Shown here piece by piece: positions 45,401 to 56,468 of a stretch of DNA of 64,000 nt. The position numbers and the translations under genes are program-made. The DNA comes from Oenanthe sinensis. Taxonomy: Eukaryota > Streptophyta > Magnoliopsida > Apiales > Apiaceae. Numbering within the stretch: the stretch's first letter is position 1; the number at the start of each line of letters is the position of its first letter. The notes under the pieces are model-generated. The model worked only from the letters and a program-made list of their open reading frames with translations, searched no databases and had not been told where the DNA came from. The stretch lies in contig CM053810.1 in assembly GCA_028671895.1 (NCBI GenBank), forward strand, positions 35,257,501-35,321,500, in the 5' to 3' direction.

Positions 45401-46432
45401 TTACAAGAAGGTTAGTGGGAGCCATATGGCATTCATAGTACTATATGTTGATGACATACTACTAATGGGGAATGACATACCTTCTCTCAAGGCTGTTAAG
45501 ATTTGGTTAGAGAGCAACTTCTCTATGAAAGACTTAGGAGAAGCATCCTACATTCTAGGAATGAGGATCTATAGGGATAGATCTAGAAGGATGATCGGTC
45601 TAAGTCAGAGTACATACATCGATAAGGTTTTACATCATTTTGGTATGCAAAATGCAAAAAGGTGATATGTCCCCGTGTCTCAAGGGATAACGATCTCTAA
45701 AGATCAGTGTCTGAAATCATTGAATGACAAGGACCGCATGAGTAAGGTTCCATATGCCTCAGCAATTGGATCCATCATGTATGCGATAGTATGTACTCAC
45801 CCAGATGTTTCGTATGCTTTAAGCATGACGAGCAGATACCAATCTAATCCAGATGAAGGTCACTGGACGGCTGTCAAGAATATTCTAAAGTACTTGAAAA
45901 GGACTAAAGATTCATTCTTGGTGTATGGAGGAGAGGAAAAACTGGTTTTAAAAGGTTACACCGATGCAAGTTTTCAAACAGACAGGGATGATACTGTACA
46001 CAGTCTGGTTTTATGTTTTGTCTAAACGGAGGTGCTGTAAGTTGGAAGAGTTCAAAACAAGAAACAGTAGCTGATTCTACAATGGAGGCTGAGTACATTG
46101 CAGCTTGTGAAGCGGCTAAGGAAGCTGTTTGGATTCGAAAATTCATTACTGATTTGGGAGTGGTTCCATCGATCGCAGATCCCATTGATCTATACTGCGA
46201 TAATAATGGAGCCATTGCACAGGCTAAAGAACCTAGAGCTCACTCCCGAACCAAACACATACTCAGGAGATATCACCTCATTCGAGAGATTAATGAAAGG
46301 GGTGACATACACATATGTAAAGTGCACACAAATGATAACATTGCAGACCCACTGACCAAAGGCTTGTCGCAGAAGAAGCACGACGGTCACACTAGTTCCA
46401 TGGGTATTACATACATGGGTGATTGGCTCTAG
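42468..46432 (+). pseudogene. B gag-pol polyprotein, one stop and one frameshift
   Basis: This is a copia polyprotein starting at the third in-frame Met (MTNNTNTLSVRSVLEKDK), 11 bases after a possible splice acceptor. Order by approximate residue: gag (UBN2-type) 1-230; basic Lys/Gly-rich linker; zinc knuckle CHYCKKTGHWKRNC near 257; protease WVLDTGCASH near 302; integrase HHCC (LWHCRLGH, CESCLLGK) near 440-480. The integrase core has HSDVCGPM, TDDFSRYG, SDRGGEY and GASERRNR. Next is RT with YKARMVAKGF and LYVDDILL near 993, then RNase H (GYTDASF, MEAEYIAACEAA, CDNNGAI, ADPLTKGL). An in-frame TGA at 45663-45665 lies between RT and RNase H, and a one-base shift near 45995 breaks RNase H. Everything upstream is open, so the defect is recent. 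Confidence 0.93.
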
Positions 46433-46446
46433 TGCAAGTGGGAGAT
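46433..46446 (+). other. Polypurine tract of B
   Basis: TGCAAGTGGGAGAT lies directly before the 3' LTR. Confidence 0.75.
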
Positions 46447-48003
46447 TGTTGGTGTAGGTGCCCTAGAGGCAATACAATGTTTATTTTGATAAATCTTTAT
46501 GTCAATTGATTATTCAATAAACGTATTTATTATGACTTTAATTACTACGATATATTTGTTAGCATAATAAATGTCCTTAGAATCATGATACACATTGTAT
46601 AGTTTAGTACATGACTTGAACTTGAGATTATATAATATATCATATTCTTAAATGTCCTTAGTCGAGTATTATTATTATAGGACAATAATAATACATAAAT
46701 AGACTAGTATGTTGTTTGACAGATAACCACATCTCACTGGTTATAAGTATGGGGATACTAAAGTCAACACATAGGTACATGCAGGAGTACATGGTACTGG
46801 ACAGACCCACAGTGAGATTCTTCATGTTTAATAAAGTCATAAGAAAGACTCACAGTGATAATGGTGTAATGATCCTCTGACTTGAGATCATTATATTTCT
46901 ATACGAGGATTAATATACTTTGACTACATTAAAAGTTACCTTTGACCGGGTAATGATAAAAGTGGACATCGGGTATATCATGAGTCGTATGAGAAATATG
47001 AATGATAGATAAAGGATTTAACCCTCATATAATTAGGAGAGATATTATTGGCCTCTTGATTGAGTGAGACTATAAAATGCATGGCCGTGCTCAAATAATG
47101 ATTTGTTTTCATAGTCTACTCATGGATCAAGTAAACCCGGATTAAATGTTGAAGAGGATGACTAAATACATGCCTCGAGTTTAATCTATAATATATATGG
47201 TTAAAGGGATTATATTACACGGAAACATTAATCACGAAAGGTTTTATCGAATCACGATTTAATTATTATTTAATTGGGTAGCAATGATGTATTACTAGAT
47301 ACCGCTCATTGTTTATAATTTTATTGGAGAATAAAATTATTGCTAATTAAATAATAGCATATAGGGTCACACACATAGAGTACTTAAAGGAATAATTAAT
47401 TTAAATTATAGATTTAAATTAATTGATGATTATTTGAATTTTATTATATTAATTAAGTGAGACTTAATTAATTGAAATAATATAAATTCGAATTTGAATT
47501 CTGCCATTAATAATTAAGTGTGACTTAGTTATTAATTAAATAATAGAATTCGGTTTTATTATTTAATCCTAAACCTACATGGGTTAGGCTTTGCTGTTAT
47601 GGGTTGCTATTATGGGCCTATTAACCAACCATTATAAATAGATAATGTAGGGTTAATAAGGGTTAACGTTTTTATAAGAAAACCATAGAAGAGCAGCCAC
47701 ATAGAAAAGGCAGAGACAAATTTCGAAATCATCAAAGGAGGCTAGTACATCCATTCCGTAATCAAGATCGTGAGACGTTCTTGAAGGTGCTCGTGTGGAT
47801 ACTGTAGAGGTGTTTTCGAGAGGAAGACACAAGTCGTGAAAGCTAGGATCTCCGTTGAGTTCGTGAAAGTCAAGACCAAACAAAGGTATGATTCCGTTTC
47901 ACCATAATCAGTCCATGATTATACATGATCCTGCGTTAGGGTTCCAAAATTTTTCGTTATATTTACGTTTAATCCGCTGCGTTTTATGCCTCGGAACCCA
48001 ACA
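46447..48003 (+). repeat. 3' LTR of B
   Basis: 1557 bp, the same length as the 5' LTR, with only scattered substitutions. It has a TATA box at 47633-47640. Confidence 0.95.
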
Positions 48004-51000
48004 TATACTAAGTGTTATTTCTTGCTATACCAGGAGATCAACCAATATCCTAGATATTGACAACTTCCAGAAGTACTTTTCCTGTTCATCCTGCATCCTG
48101 CATAATCTGAATATGAATAACCTATTAATTCAAAACCTGTATCTTTAGGGTACCAAATTCCAAGATTTGGTATACCCTTCAGATATCTAAAGACTTGTTT
48201 AACAGCTATAAGATGATATTCTGTAGGATCGGATTAAAACCTTGCACATAAGAATGTTGTAAACATTATGTCAGTTCTACTTGCAGTTAAATATAATAAT
48301 GAGCCTATCAAACCTGTATAGCTTGTGATATTAACCTTTTTACCAGTTTCATATTTGTCAAGTTTTTGGCTATTGGCATTGAGGGTTTTGCCGGTAAGGA
48401 ATCTTTTAGATTGTATTTCCCCAGGAGATCCCTTACGTACTTTGATTGCTAAATAAAAATCTCATCTTCTTTTTGCTTCACTTGCAGTCCAAGGAAGAAT
48501 GACAGCTCACCCATCGTTCTCATTTCATAACATGTCATCGGTGCTTGCTTGAGTCCATAGAGGGCTTTGAATAAGAAATATACAAAGTCAACAAATTCTG
48601 GATTTTCAAAGCCAGGGGGCTGCTCCACATATACTTCTTCTTCTAACTCTCCATTCAGAAATGCACTCTTCATATCCATTTGATAAACTTTGAAATTAGA
48701 ATATGTTGCGAATGTTTGAAATATTCTGATTGCTTCAAGTCTTGCAACTGGTGGGTAGGTCTCGTCATAATCAATTCCCTCTTCCTGGGAGTAACCTTTT
48801 GCCACCAGTCTAATTTGAAGTAATGCCATCGCCGTCTAATTTGTTCATGTATACCCATTTCGTACCAATTACAGATCTGTCTTTTAGCCTGGGTACCAGT
48901 GTCCATAATTTTTGTCTCTCAAACTGATTGAGATTTTCTTGCATGGCAAGAATCCAATCTAGATCAGTTAGTGCATCTTTAATTTTTTTGGTTCTTCTTG
49001 AGATAGATAAACTAAAAATAGACATTCAATTGAAGTTACACTTTTAGTTTTAATCCCCACATCTGGATCACCTATGATCAACTCAAAAGGATGATCTTTG
49101 TTCCATTTCTTTTCCCTTGGTAGGTTTGATCTTGATGATTCACCTCGATATTCATTGTGACGTTGTGTTCTACCAGTAGATCCATCATCTCCCCCTGAGT
49201 TGCTGCTAGGATGATTTGTTGATCCACCATTGGTGTTAGTAGTATCTCTAGTGTAACCTTTGTTTTCACCACTATTACCTGGATCATTATCATCATTATT
49301 GTCATTTCTTGTTGCAATATCGGGTTCTTCTTCATCATCAGAATGTGAGTCTGGATAATTATCAAATTTTAATCACTCAGAAAGATCTTCAGTTTGGATA
49401 CTTGAGAGTTTAGTTTCATCAAAAGTAACACTTTCTTTCACTTGGTGCTAATAAATTATGTACACCCTATGCTCTTCTTGAATAACCGACAAAAATAGCT
49501 TCGTGTGCTTTGGCCTCGAACTTGCCACGATGTTCATCTCCATCTTTTAGCACATAACATTTGGCTCCAAATACATGAAAGTATTAGTTTCTTTCCAGCC
49601 ATTAATTTATAGGGTATTTTCATATAATCTTTATTGATTAGAGTTCGATTCTGGGTGTAACATGATATATTTACTACTTCAACCCAGAAGTAGATAGGTA
49701 ACCTTGTTTCACTTAACATTGTTCTTACAGCTTCAATCAAGGTTCGATTCTTCCTTTCTATAACTCCATTCTGTTGCAGAGTTATTGGTGTTGAGTATTG
49801 TTTTGTTATCCCTTTATCTGAGAAAAAGTCATTTAGAACTTCATTCTTGAATTCTATTCCATTTTCTGACCTGATTGCTCGGACAACTAGCCTTGAATCT
49901 AACTTAATCAACTTTACATGATCAATCACCAATTGTGGAGTTTCATCTTTAGAGTTCAAAAATAAAGCCCATGTATACTTTGTGAACTCATCTACAATCA
50001 CTAAGACATATCTTTTCCTTGCCGTAGACATAATATTAACTGGACCAAATAAATCCATGTGTAGGAGTTGATGTGGTTTAACAATGTTTGAAATTTTTGT
50101 GCCTTTGTGACTTGCTTTCTTTGACTTTCCTTTCTAACATGCCTTACACAATCCTTCTTGTGTAAATTCAATCAGAGGCAGTCCTCTCACCAAATCCCTC
50201 TTGACTAGAGAGTTCATTATTTTGAAATTTAGGTGTGAGAGTTTCTTGTGTCATAGACATCTTTCTTCTGATGAAGCCTTTGAGTAGAAACAGTTGTTTC
50301 TTCTTCAGTCCTTGAGTTGAGATTGGCTAGGTACAAATTTCTTTTCCTTACTCCACATAAGATTAGTTTGTCATCTTTAGAGTGAGCTATTAAACATTTT
50401 TCCTTGATAAAGTTTACTTTGTATCCTTTATCACAGAAGTGACTGACACTGAGTAGATTATGCATAAGTCCTTCCACTAAAGAGACATTATCAACGATAA
50501 CATTCCCATCATTTAACTTGCCATATCCCATAGTCATTCCTTTGCTGTTATCTCCAAAGGTGATGATTGGGCTAGCTCTTCCAACCACGTTTGATAGCAG
50601 GGCTCTATCTTCGGTCATATGCCTTGAAGATCCGCTGTCCAGGATCCATACAACCCGGTTTACCTATTAAACTCCCTGCATATATCAGACGGATTAAATC
50701 ATCTTCAGAGCCCAAAATTGGTTGGGCCCGACATACTTAAAGAATTGACCTTTTTCAGCTTTGACAACAGATCCTTTTTGAACAACAGCAGTATCTACCT
50801 TGACTGTACTTACATTCCTATAGACAGTCTTAAGTAGTTTAGACTTCAGAACATATGTTTCCTTCTTGACAGGTGAAGGAATCGCAGTATTGGATTTTAT
50901 AAATTTATTATTGATGTGTTGTCTAGGTGTCATATTATTTTTCTTAGTAAACATGCTTTTGAAGTATGCAGACATAGAATTAAAAGCACATAACATATAA

Positions 51001-53013
51001 TTTATAACACCACATGGTTTATGGCATACATCAATAACATGCATGTTATTCAAAGCAGTAGGTGTCTTAACATATTCTACTTCAATTTCATTAGTAGTTT
51101 TAAAGTTCTCAGTAAAATGATATTTGTTGTTACTATCCCTACTATTAACAAACCTATTAGGTCTATTCAATTTCTTCTTTATGTCTTTAGCACCTATACC
51201 AGGATTGGGGGAATCATAAGTTCTCACATCTTTCACTGGTGTCTTGGGTGCACTTTTCTCTTATTGGACATTAAATCATTATATGTCCCTAACTTATTCC
51301 TCTATTTTCTTTTTTTCCTCGAGGTCCTTTAACTTCATTTCATAAGAAAATAATATAGAGCTCTCAAGGATTGGTTCTGCGATGGGTTATGAAAAGAGGT
51401 TTAGGTGTGTCCTTGATAACATGTGTAATACCCCTTTCTTCAACACGTTTTCTGAACGAGGTGATGTTGTTTGCCTTTCCTACAGATTGATTGTACTCAA
51501 AGCCTATTCCAACTTTACGTTTTATTTCTTGTTGGTCAATTAGGTCTTTTATAATATAAGAGGAATTCTTATAGGCTAGACACTTCTTCTGTTCTTCCAA
51601 TATCTGATTTCTGAGATAGGCTTCAATTGAAAAGCTAAGTCCTCAGTCAATTTGTCATTTCTGGTTTTTAACAATTTTAAAGCATCATTCTCATCAGTTA
51701 AGGCTTTGTTTTATAGAATTAATTTCTTAACTTTATCTCTTATATCATCTAGTTCTTTGCCTAGCAATTTAAACATCTTAGGGCATGAAGGATCTATCTC
51801 TTCTCCTCCTTGTCGAGTTGGAGACAGTGATTCTTCGGATGATGCCATAAGAGCAAGATTTTCCATTTCTTCATCATCATCATTGTCTGAATCATCCCAG
51901 CTTTTGCCCTCTGCTAGGTAAGACTTTCCCGGATGCTTTTTCACAACTGCATCATACTTTCCTTTGAGTTCTTCATAACACTCTCTATTCTTTCCTTGCT
52001 TCGGCTTCTTGCATTCAGTTGTAAAGGGGCCTAGCTCATTGCAGTTGAAGCAACGAAACTTGCTTCTATCAACCAAATCGGTCTTGTAGCCACTTCTTGA
52101 TACAACTGTAGAAGAACCTCCTTTCTGAAATCTTCCAAAATTAGGTTTAACTTTGCAGGAGGGGTTCCTTTGAAATCTCATGTTGCCAAACTTCCTGGAA
52201 ACCAAAGCTAGAGATTCATCTTCTAGTTGATCCAGTTCTTCCAAAGAGTAGAACTCACCATTTTCCTGGTTATCTGAAGTATGTCCAAATTCTGGAACCA
52301 CATACTTCATTGAAGTATTAGAAGGTGCAACAACCTTCATTTCCTTCTTCTCTAGTGCTTCCACTATCAGTGCTTTAGAGGAACTCAGAACCTTACCTAT
52401 GTCATATGTTTCTCTGGTCTCGATCTGTTCCAATTCATAGGTCTTCAGCACTCCGTAGAGTCTTTCCAGGGTTACTTCTTTCATGTCCCTAGACTCCTGG
52501 ATAGCTGCGATCCTATGTTTCAGATGCTCTGGCAAGGTTAGCAAAAAATTCTTGTTGACCTCCTATTTCTTGTAATATTTCCCATTTAGGTTGAGCTCGT
52601 TTATCAGTTTGTTCAATCTCTGAAACACTTCAGTCTATTCTCTCTGACTTCTTCAGTCCCTTCGTTTATTATCTCTATTGTATCCCAAATTTGTTTGGCA
52701 TTTTTACAATTGACCATGTGATTGTACATAACAGAATCTAGGGATTCTATTAACATGAGTTTGAGATTGTTATCTAGGGATACAGCTTCCATTTCTTCAT
52801 CTGTGTAATCAGCCAGATTTTTTAGAAACTGTCTGTGAGGATCCCATCTATTTCGTGCTCGAGAATAACTATTATTGGAGGTTCAATGTCGTTGGCTAAA
52901 ATTAATGCATACTTGGCAACTCCAATGAATAGTAGCATCTTATGCTTCCACAAGTTGTAGTGATCTTTATCAAATAGTAGAATTTTAATGCTTGTCACTT
53001 TTTGTGTACTCAT
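48004..53013 (-). pseudogene. Element A gag-pol, 5' part, heavily mutated
   Basis: Minus-strand copia gag-pol in pieces. Gag starts at 53013 (MSTQKVTSIKILLFDKDHYN) and continues in other frames to about 51250; 52544-51711 is the longest open piece. The zinc knuckle at 52011-52053 reads CFNCNELGPFTTEC with Pro where the zinc-binding His belongs. Protease WILDSGSS is at 50627-50652. The integrase core at 50058-49534 has RSENGIEF where the second catalytic Asp is usual, and QNGVIERKNR. RT at 48829-48449 has RLVAKGYSQEEGIDYDET and MDMKSAFLNG, but jumps from LKQAP to MGELSFFLGLQ, losing the YVDD region. RNase H begins near 48040 and is split by B. It is non-functional. Confidence 0.85.
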
Positions 53014-53200
53014 CTTTAAATAAGATTAAAAAATTAAGTGTTTTGAAAAATAATTTTTGACTTAAAATAATTCCTGATAAAAAATAATTTTTCGGTAAAA
53101 ATAATTTTGAATAAAAATTATTTCGAATAAAAAATAATTTTTGAGATCTGTATGAGTTGCGGAATATTTGGTTCGAATCTAATATTAGAAATATCCACCA
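53014..53200 (-). other. Leader between PBS and gag of A
   Basis: A short non-coding leader with AAAATAATTTTTG-type repeats. No gene is seen. Confidence 0.5.
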
Positions 53201-53212
53201 GCTCTGATGCCG
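53201..53212 (-). other. Primer-binding site of A
   Basis: On the minus strand CGGCATCAGAGC lies next to the LTR end. It is close to the initiator tRNA-Met complement. Confidence 0.75.
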
Positions 53213-53214
53213 AT

Positions 53215-54141
53215 TGTTGGTCCCTGATATTGTAGAAGGGGGGTTGAATACAATATCAATATTTAATCACAGAATTTTGAATTTAAAAATATTATTTAAG
53301 ACTTTTTTAAATAGTCTTAAATAAAATTTGGTAAGACCTTTGAATTGCATTCGGTAAGACTTTTGATTAGGCAGACTTTTTCATTTCTTTTTCATTTGAT
53401 TGGACACGTGGCAGCCTTTGATTGGTTACTTTAAAAACATCACCTGCAAATTTCAATTTGAAAAAGCAAGAGGTCTATTTCATTTTATTATTGACAGGCT
53501 CCGTAAAAATATTTTTAGACCAGCACAATTTATAATCTTTGATTAATAAATAATAAATTTACTTCAAAAATTATAAAAATAAATATCTAATATTATTTAG
53601 ATATTTATAAATATAATTTTCTAAATAAATAAAATATTTATTAATATAAATAAATTCTTACGGTCTAAGCAGCGGTCTCTGAACGTCTGGAACCAAACTC
53701 CTTTTGAGTTGGAAATAATAAATTAATTTCAATCGGGTTTCCACTTTTACGAATATATGACTTTGCATTTCTTCCGTGTCAATTCTTTTTCCTTCTTGTC
53801 TTCAAGTCAGTACCGTCAGGCCTGTTTAGCTGTATCTATAGTTGTAATTAGAAGTACCTCTATTACATAAATAAAATGAATATTTAAACTAGACAATACT
53901 TCTTTCTACCACTGCACGTACCCAGTCAAATATTCAATCTTGGATTCTGACTCTTGTACACTGTATTGCAAATAAACCTGCATCCTTTTGAGCTTCCAGC
54001 TTTTGTCTTCTTCATTCTAAAATAATTCTAAATTAATTAATCTTTTAATTAATTTATGAAATAAATTAATTCTAAGTGAATTAATTTATTAATTAAATTA
54101 ACTAATTAATTTAATTAAGTAATGGAGAATTAAATTAAAAT
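53215..54141 (-). repeat. 5' LTR of A, partial
   Basis: On the minus strand the LTR ends GGGACCAACA at 53215, preceded by the TTCAACCCCCCTTCTAC box. The start is missing: at 54141 the sequence runs into D (TGTTAGG). The likely target duplication of D is AAAAT at 54137-54141; its partner lies beyond the window. Confidence 0.7.
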
Positions 54142-54236
54142 TGTTAGGAATATATTCATTTGATGATGTACAAAATACTAGAACAGGGCCTAGCATGTTT
54201 TATCTGTAATAAGTCTTTCTAGTCTCTGAAATGTAT

Positions 54237-54432
54237 AATCAGAGTCTAGATAGTCAACATTCAAGTTACTTGTACTTAAAAGAATTTCTGAAAGAAAATG
54301 AAACCAGAGTCTGCATGAAGATCAGAGTCTGGAAGGTGATCGGAGTCTATAGACTATCAGAGTCTATGATCTATCAGAGTCTACATTTATCAGAGTCAGA
54401 AGATCATCAGAGTCTGAAGGTTTCAGAGTCTA
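54237..54432 (+). repeat. Cluster of ATCAGAGTCT motifs in LTR D
   Basis: There are eight exact CAGAGTC copies, mostly ATCAGAGTCT, and one CGGAGTC, all in one orientation. Spacing is 13-67 bp. The reversed form is present in the related LTR at 1-308. Confidence 0.85.
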
Positions 54433-54616
54433 TATAGTTAAAGTTAAATTTGGAAGAGGATCACGGGAATGGAAAGTCTTCGAAGATCAAGATAAATATA
54501 TTGCAGATATGTTATGGGAAGGAAAGAGAATTGCAGAAGGAAACTGTCAACTAATAATTAGGAATTCTATTCCTATTGTAATTTATCTTTCTGTTATTAG
54601 TTGATAGGCAGCTCTC

Positions 54617-54624
54617 TATATAAA
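54617..54624 (+). promoter_or_regulatory. TATA box in LTR D
   Basis: TATATAAA lies downstream of the CAGAGTC cluster and about 290 bp before the LTR end, a position that suits a U3/R boundary. Confidence 0.5.
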
Positions 54625-54916
54625 CACTATGTAACCTAATTGTAAAAGTGTGTAAGTTGAAGTATAATTGTCTGAGTGAAATTTTGTGAGAGCATAGAGA
54701 TAGAGAGAGTTGCTGTGATAATCACAGAGAAGCTGCTAGGGTTTGTGTACACCCTAGGAGAGTTTTGTATTTAATCATCAATAATACAAACAGTACTTAT
54801 TCATATCTTTGTGTTTGATCTTTGTTCTTAATTCATATCGAGTTGGTTTTAAATCAGGCATAAAAGGAACACAAGTATTCAACCCCCCCTTCTACTTGTG
54901 CAACTAGGAAAACAAT

Positions 54917-54929
54917 TGGTATTAGAGCC
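54917..54929 (+). other. Primer-binding site of D
   Basis: TGGTATTAGAGCC differs by one base from the initiator tRNA-Met complement TGGTATCAGAGC. Confidence 0.8.
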
Positions 54930-54951
54930 TAACGTTTAAAATCGATCAAAG

Positions 54952-56468
54952 ATGTCTGGAAACAAAGATGGGAATTCTAAGATTCCTATGCTCAAAAGAA
55001 ACGAGTTTACCCACTGGAAGGTTAAGATGCTGCACCATCTGGAAGCAACAGACCCTGACTATCTTGAAAGAATTCATGAAGGACCCTATGTGCCCTTAAA
55101 GCTAGTACCTCAAATCAATGAAGAAGGAAAAGTAACTGAAGAACACTTCATTGAAAAACCAAAGGCTGAATGGACAAAAAGAGGACAAGGAGAATGTTCT
55201 TAAGGAGGCAAAGGTCAAAAACATACTCTTTAACAGTTTGGATTCTGTTCTTACAAACTGTATTATATCATGTCAAAACTGTTAAGGAGATGTGGACAAA
55301 ACTTGAAGTACACTGTCAAGGAACTAAAGATGTCAAAAAAAATGCAAGGTCTTTGCTAATTCAAGAGTATGAGTATTTTGAAGCAAAATCTGGAGAATCT
55401 ATTACTGAGATGTATGATAGGTTTACTAAACTCTTGAATGAGATGGCCATGCTTGGTAAGGTTTATGATTCTGAAGATACCAACACCAAGTTTCTGAGAG
55501 CACTTCCTGAAGAGTGGGACAATAAGACTACACCCATAAGGGAAGCTAGAGATTTGGATGAACTAACTCTAGAAGAATTATATGGCAGGCTCAAGACATA
55601 TGATTTAGAGATGCAACAGAGGAAGAATAAGAAGTATGTGAAGACAAAATATGTAGCACTCTTAATGGAGTCTGAAAAAGAACAACAGGAACAACCCACT
55701 GAAACAAGAATCAAGGATTCAATAAAGAAGGGTAAAACTGTTGTGGAGTCGGAGTCTACTGACACAGACTTTGATTATGATGAAGAGATTGATCTAAGTG
55801 AAATGATGGATATGTTTGCCAAAACTTTCAAAAGAATGAAATTTAACAAAAGAATTGGCAAATTTAGCAAAAGGTCATCATTCAAGAAGGAAGATGAGAA
55901 GACTGAAAAGAGCAATAGTACTATAATCAAACTTGACAAAGCAAAGGTCAAATGTTTCAACTGTGGAATATTGGGGCACTTTGCTAGTGAATGCAGAAAG
56001 TCAAAAAGTCAAGGAAAAGGAAAAGCACTTTTATCAACAGGAAAAGATTGGGCAAATTCAAGCTCAGAGGTTGAAATTGATTATGAAAATCTAGCATTGA
56101 TGGCATCCTCCTCAAGAAAATCACAATCTCTCAAAGAACCCTCATCTCTTAAAACTCAGGTATCAATCTTTACTCCCGAATCCTTAATTAACTTAGACTC
56201 TAATGGCATAGAAATTGTGCAAAGTGAGGTTAATAAAATAATGACAACATGTAGGTCTCTTACTAGTGAAAGTGAAAGGTTGAGAGAAGAAAATTTAACC
56301 TTAACTAAAAGGAATGATCATTTAGAGTCTGAGTTAATATTAATGGAACAATACAAAAAGGATTCTGAGAAAATAGTCATAATTACACTGAAATTTTGAA
56401 AGCCTATGACTATGTTAAGAATGAACTAGAAGAAGAAAGAATTAAGTTTAAAGTCTGGACAGACTCTG
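54952..56468 (+). pseudogene. D gag, frameshifted and truncated
   Basis: Copia gag starting MSGNKDGNSKIPMLKRNEF. A UBN2-type capsid region is seen (MWTKLEVHCQGTKDVKKNA, ITEMYDRFTKLLNEMAML, FLRALPEEW, LTLEELYGRLKTYD). It is followed by a charged linker, zinc knuckle CFNCGILGHFASEC (about 55952-55993) and a Glu/Lys-rich coiled-coil-like tail. A frameshift near 55180 (run of A) and another near 55275 break the N-terminal half; the longest open piece is 55170-56399. The frame is cut by G3 at 56469, with no protease or pol in the window. Confidence 0.85.

Larger units (their letters stand above)
39018..48003 (+). mobile_element. B: full-length Ty1/copia element inserted in A
   Basis: LTRs of equal length (1557 bp) lie at 39018-40574 and 46447-48003, with TGTTGG and CCAACA ends, a PBS, gag-pol and a polypurine tract. 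The flanking 5-bp duplication is GATAC (39013-39017) and TATAC (48004-48008), one base different. By eye I count about 20 substitutions between the LTRs, so it is the youngest datable insertion here. It lies in the opposite orientation to its host element A. I did not assign it to a copia lineage. Confidence 0.93.
36467..54141 (-). mobile_element. A: Sirevirus-like copia element, minus strand, split by B
   Basis: Read on the minus strand: 5' LTR (54141 down to 53215), PBS, gag, protease, integrase, RT, then B inserted at 48003/39018, RNase H ending at 38707, an AT-rich spacer, a degenerate coding-like 3' region, polypurine tract at 36567-36580, and the first 100 bp of the 3' LTR. C cuts the 3' LTR and D cuts the 5' LTR. 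Every domain is damaged. Confidence 0.75.
54142..54914 (+). repeat. 5' LTR of D (773 bp)
   Basis: TGTTAGGAATATATTC to GGAAAACA, with the CAACCCCCCCTTCTACTTG box near the end. TATA box TATATAAA is at 54617-54624. Eight CAGAGTC words plus one variant lie in about 200 bp (54237-54432). Confidence 0.85.
54142..56468 (+). mobile_element. D: copia element, 5' LTR plus gag, cut by G3
   Basis: LTR 54142-54914, PBS, and a gag reading frame that stops abruptly at 56468, where the G3 LTR starts. The remaining pol should lie to the right of G3, outside the window. The long coiled-coil gag and the repeated motif in the LTR suggest a Sirevirus-like element. Confidence 0.8.
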
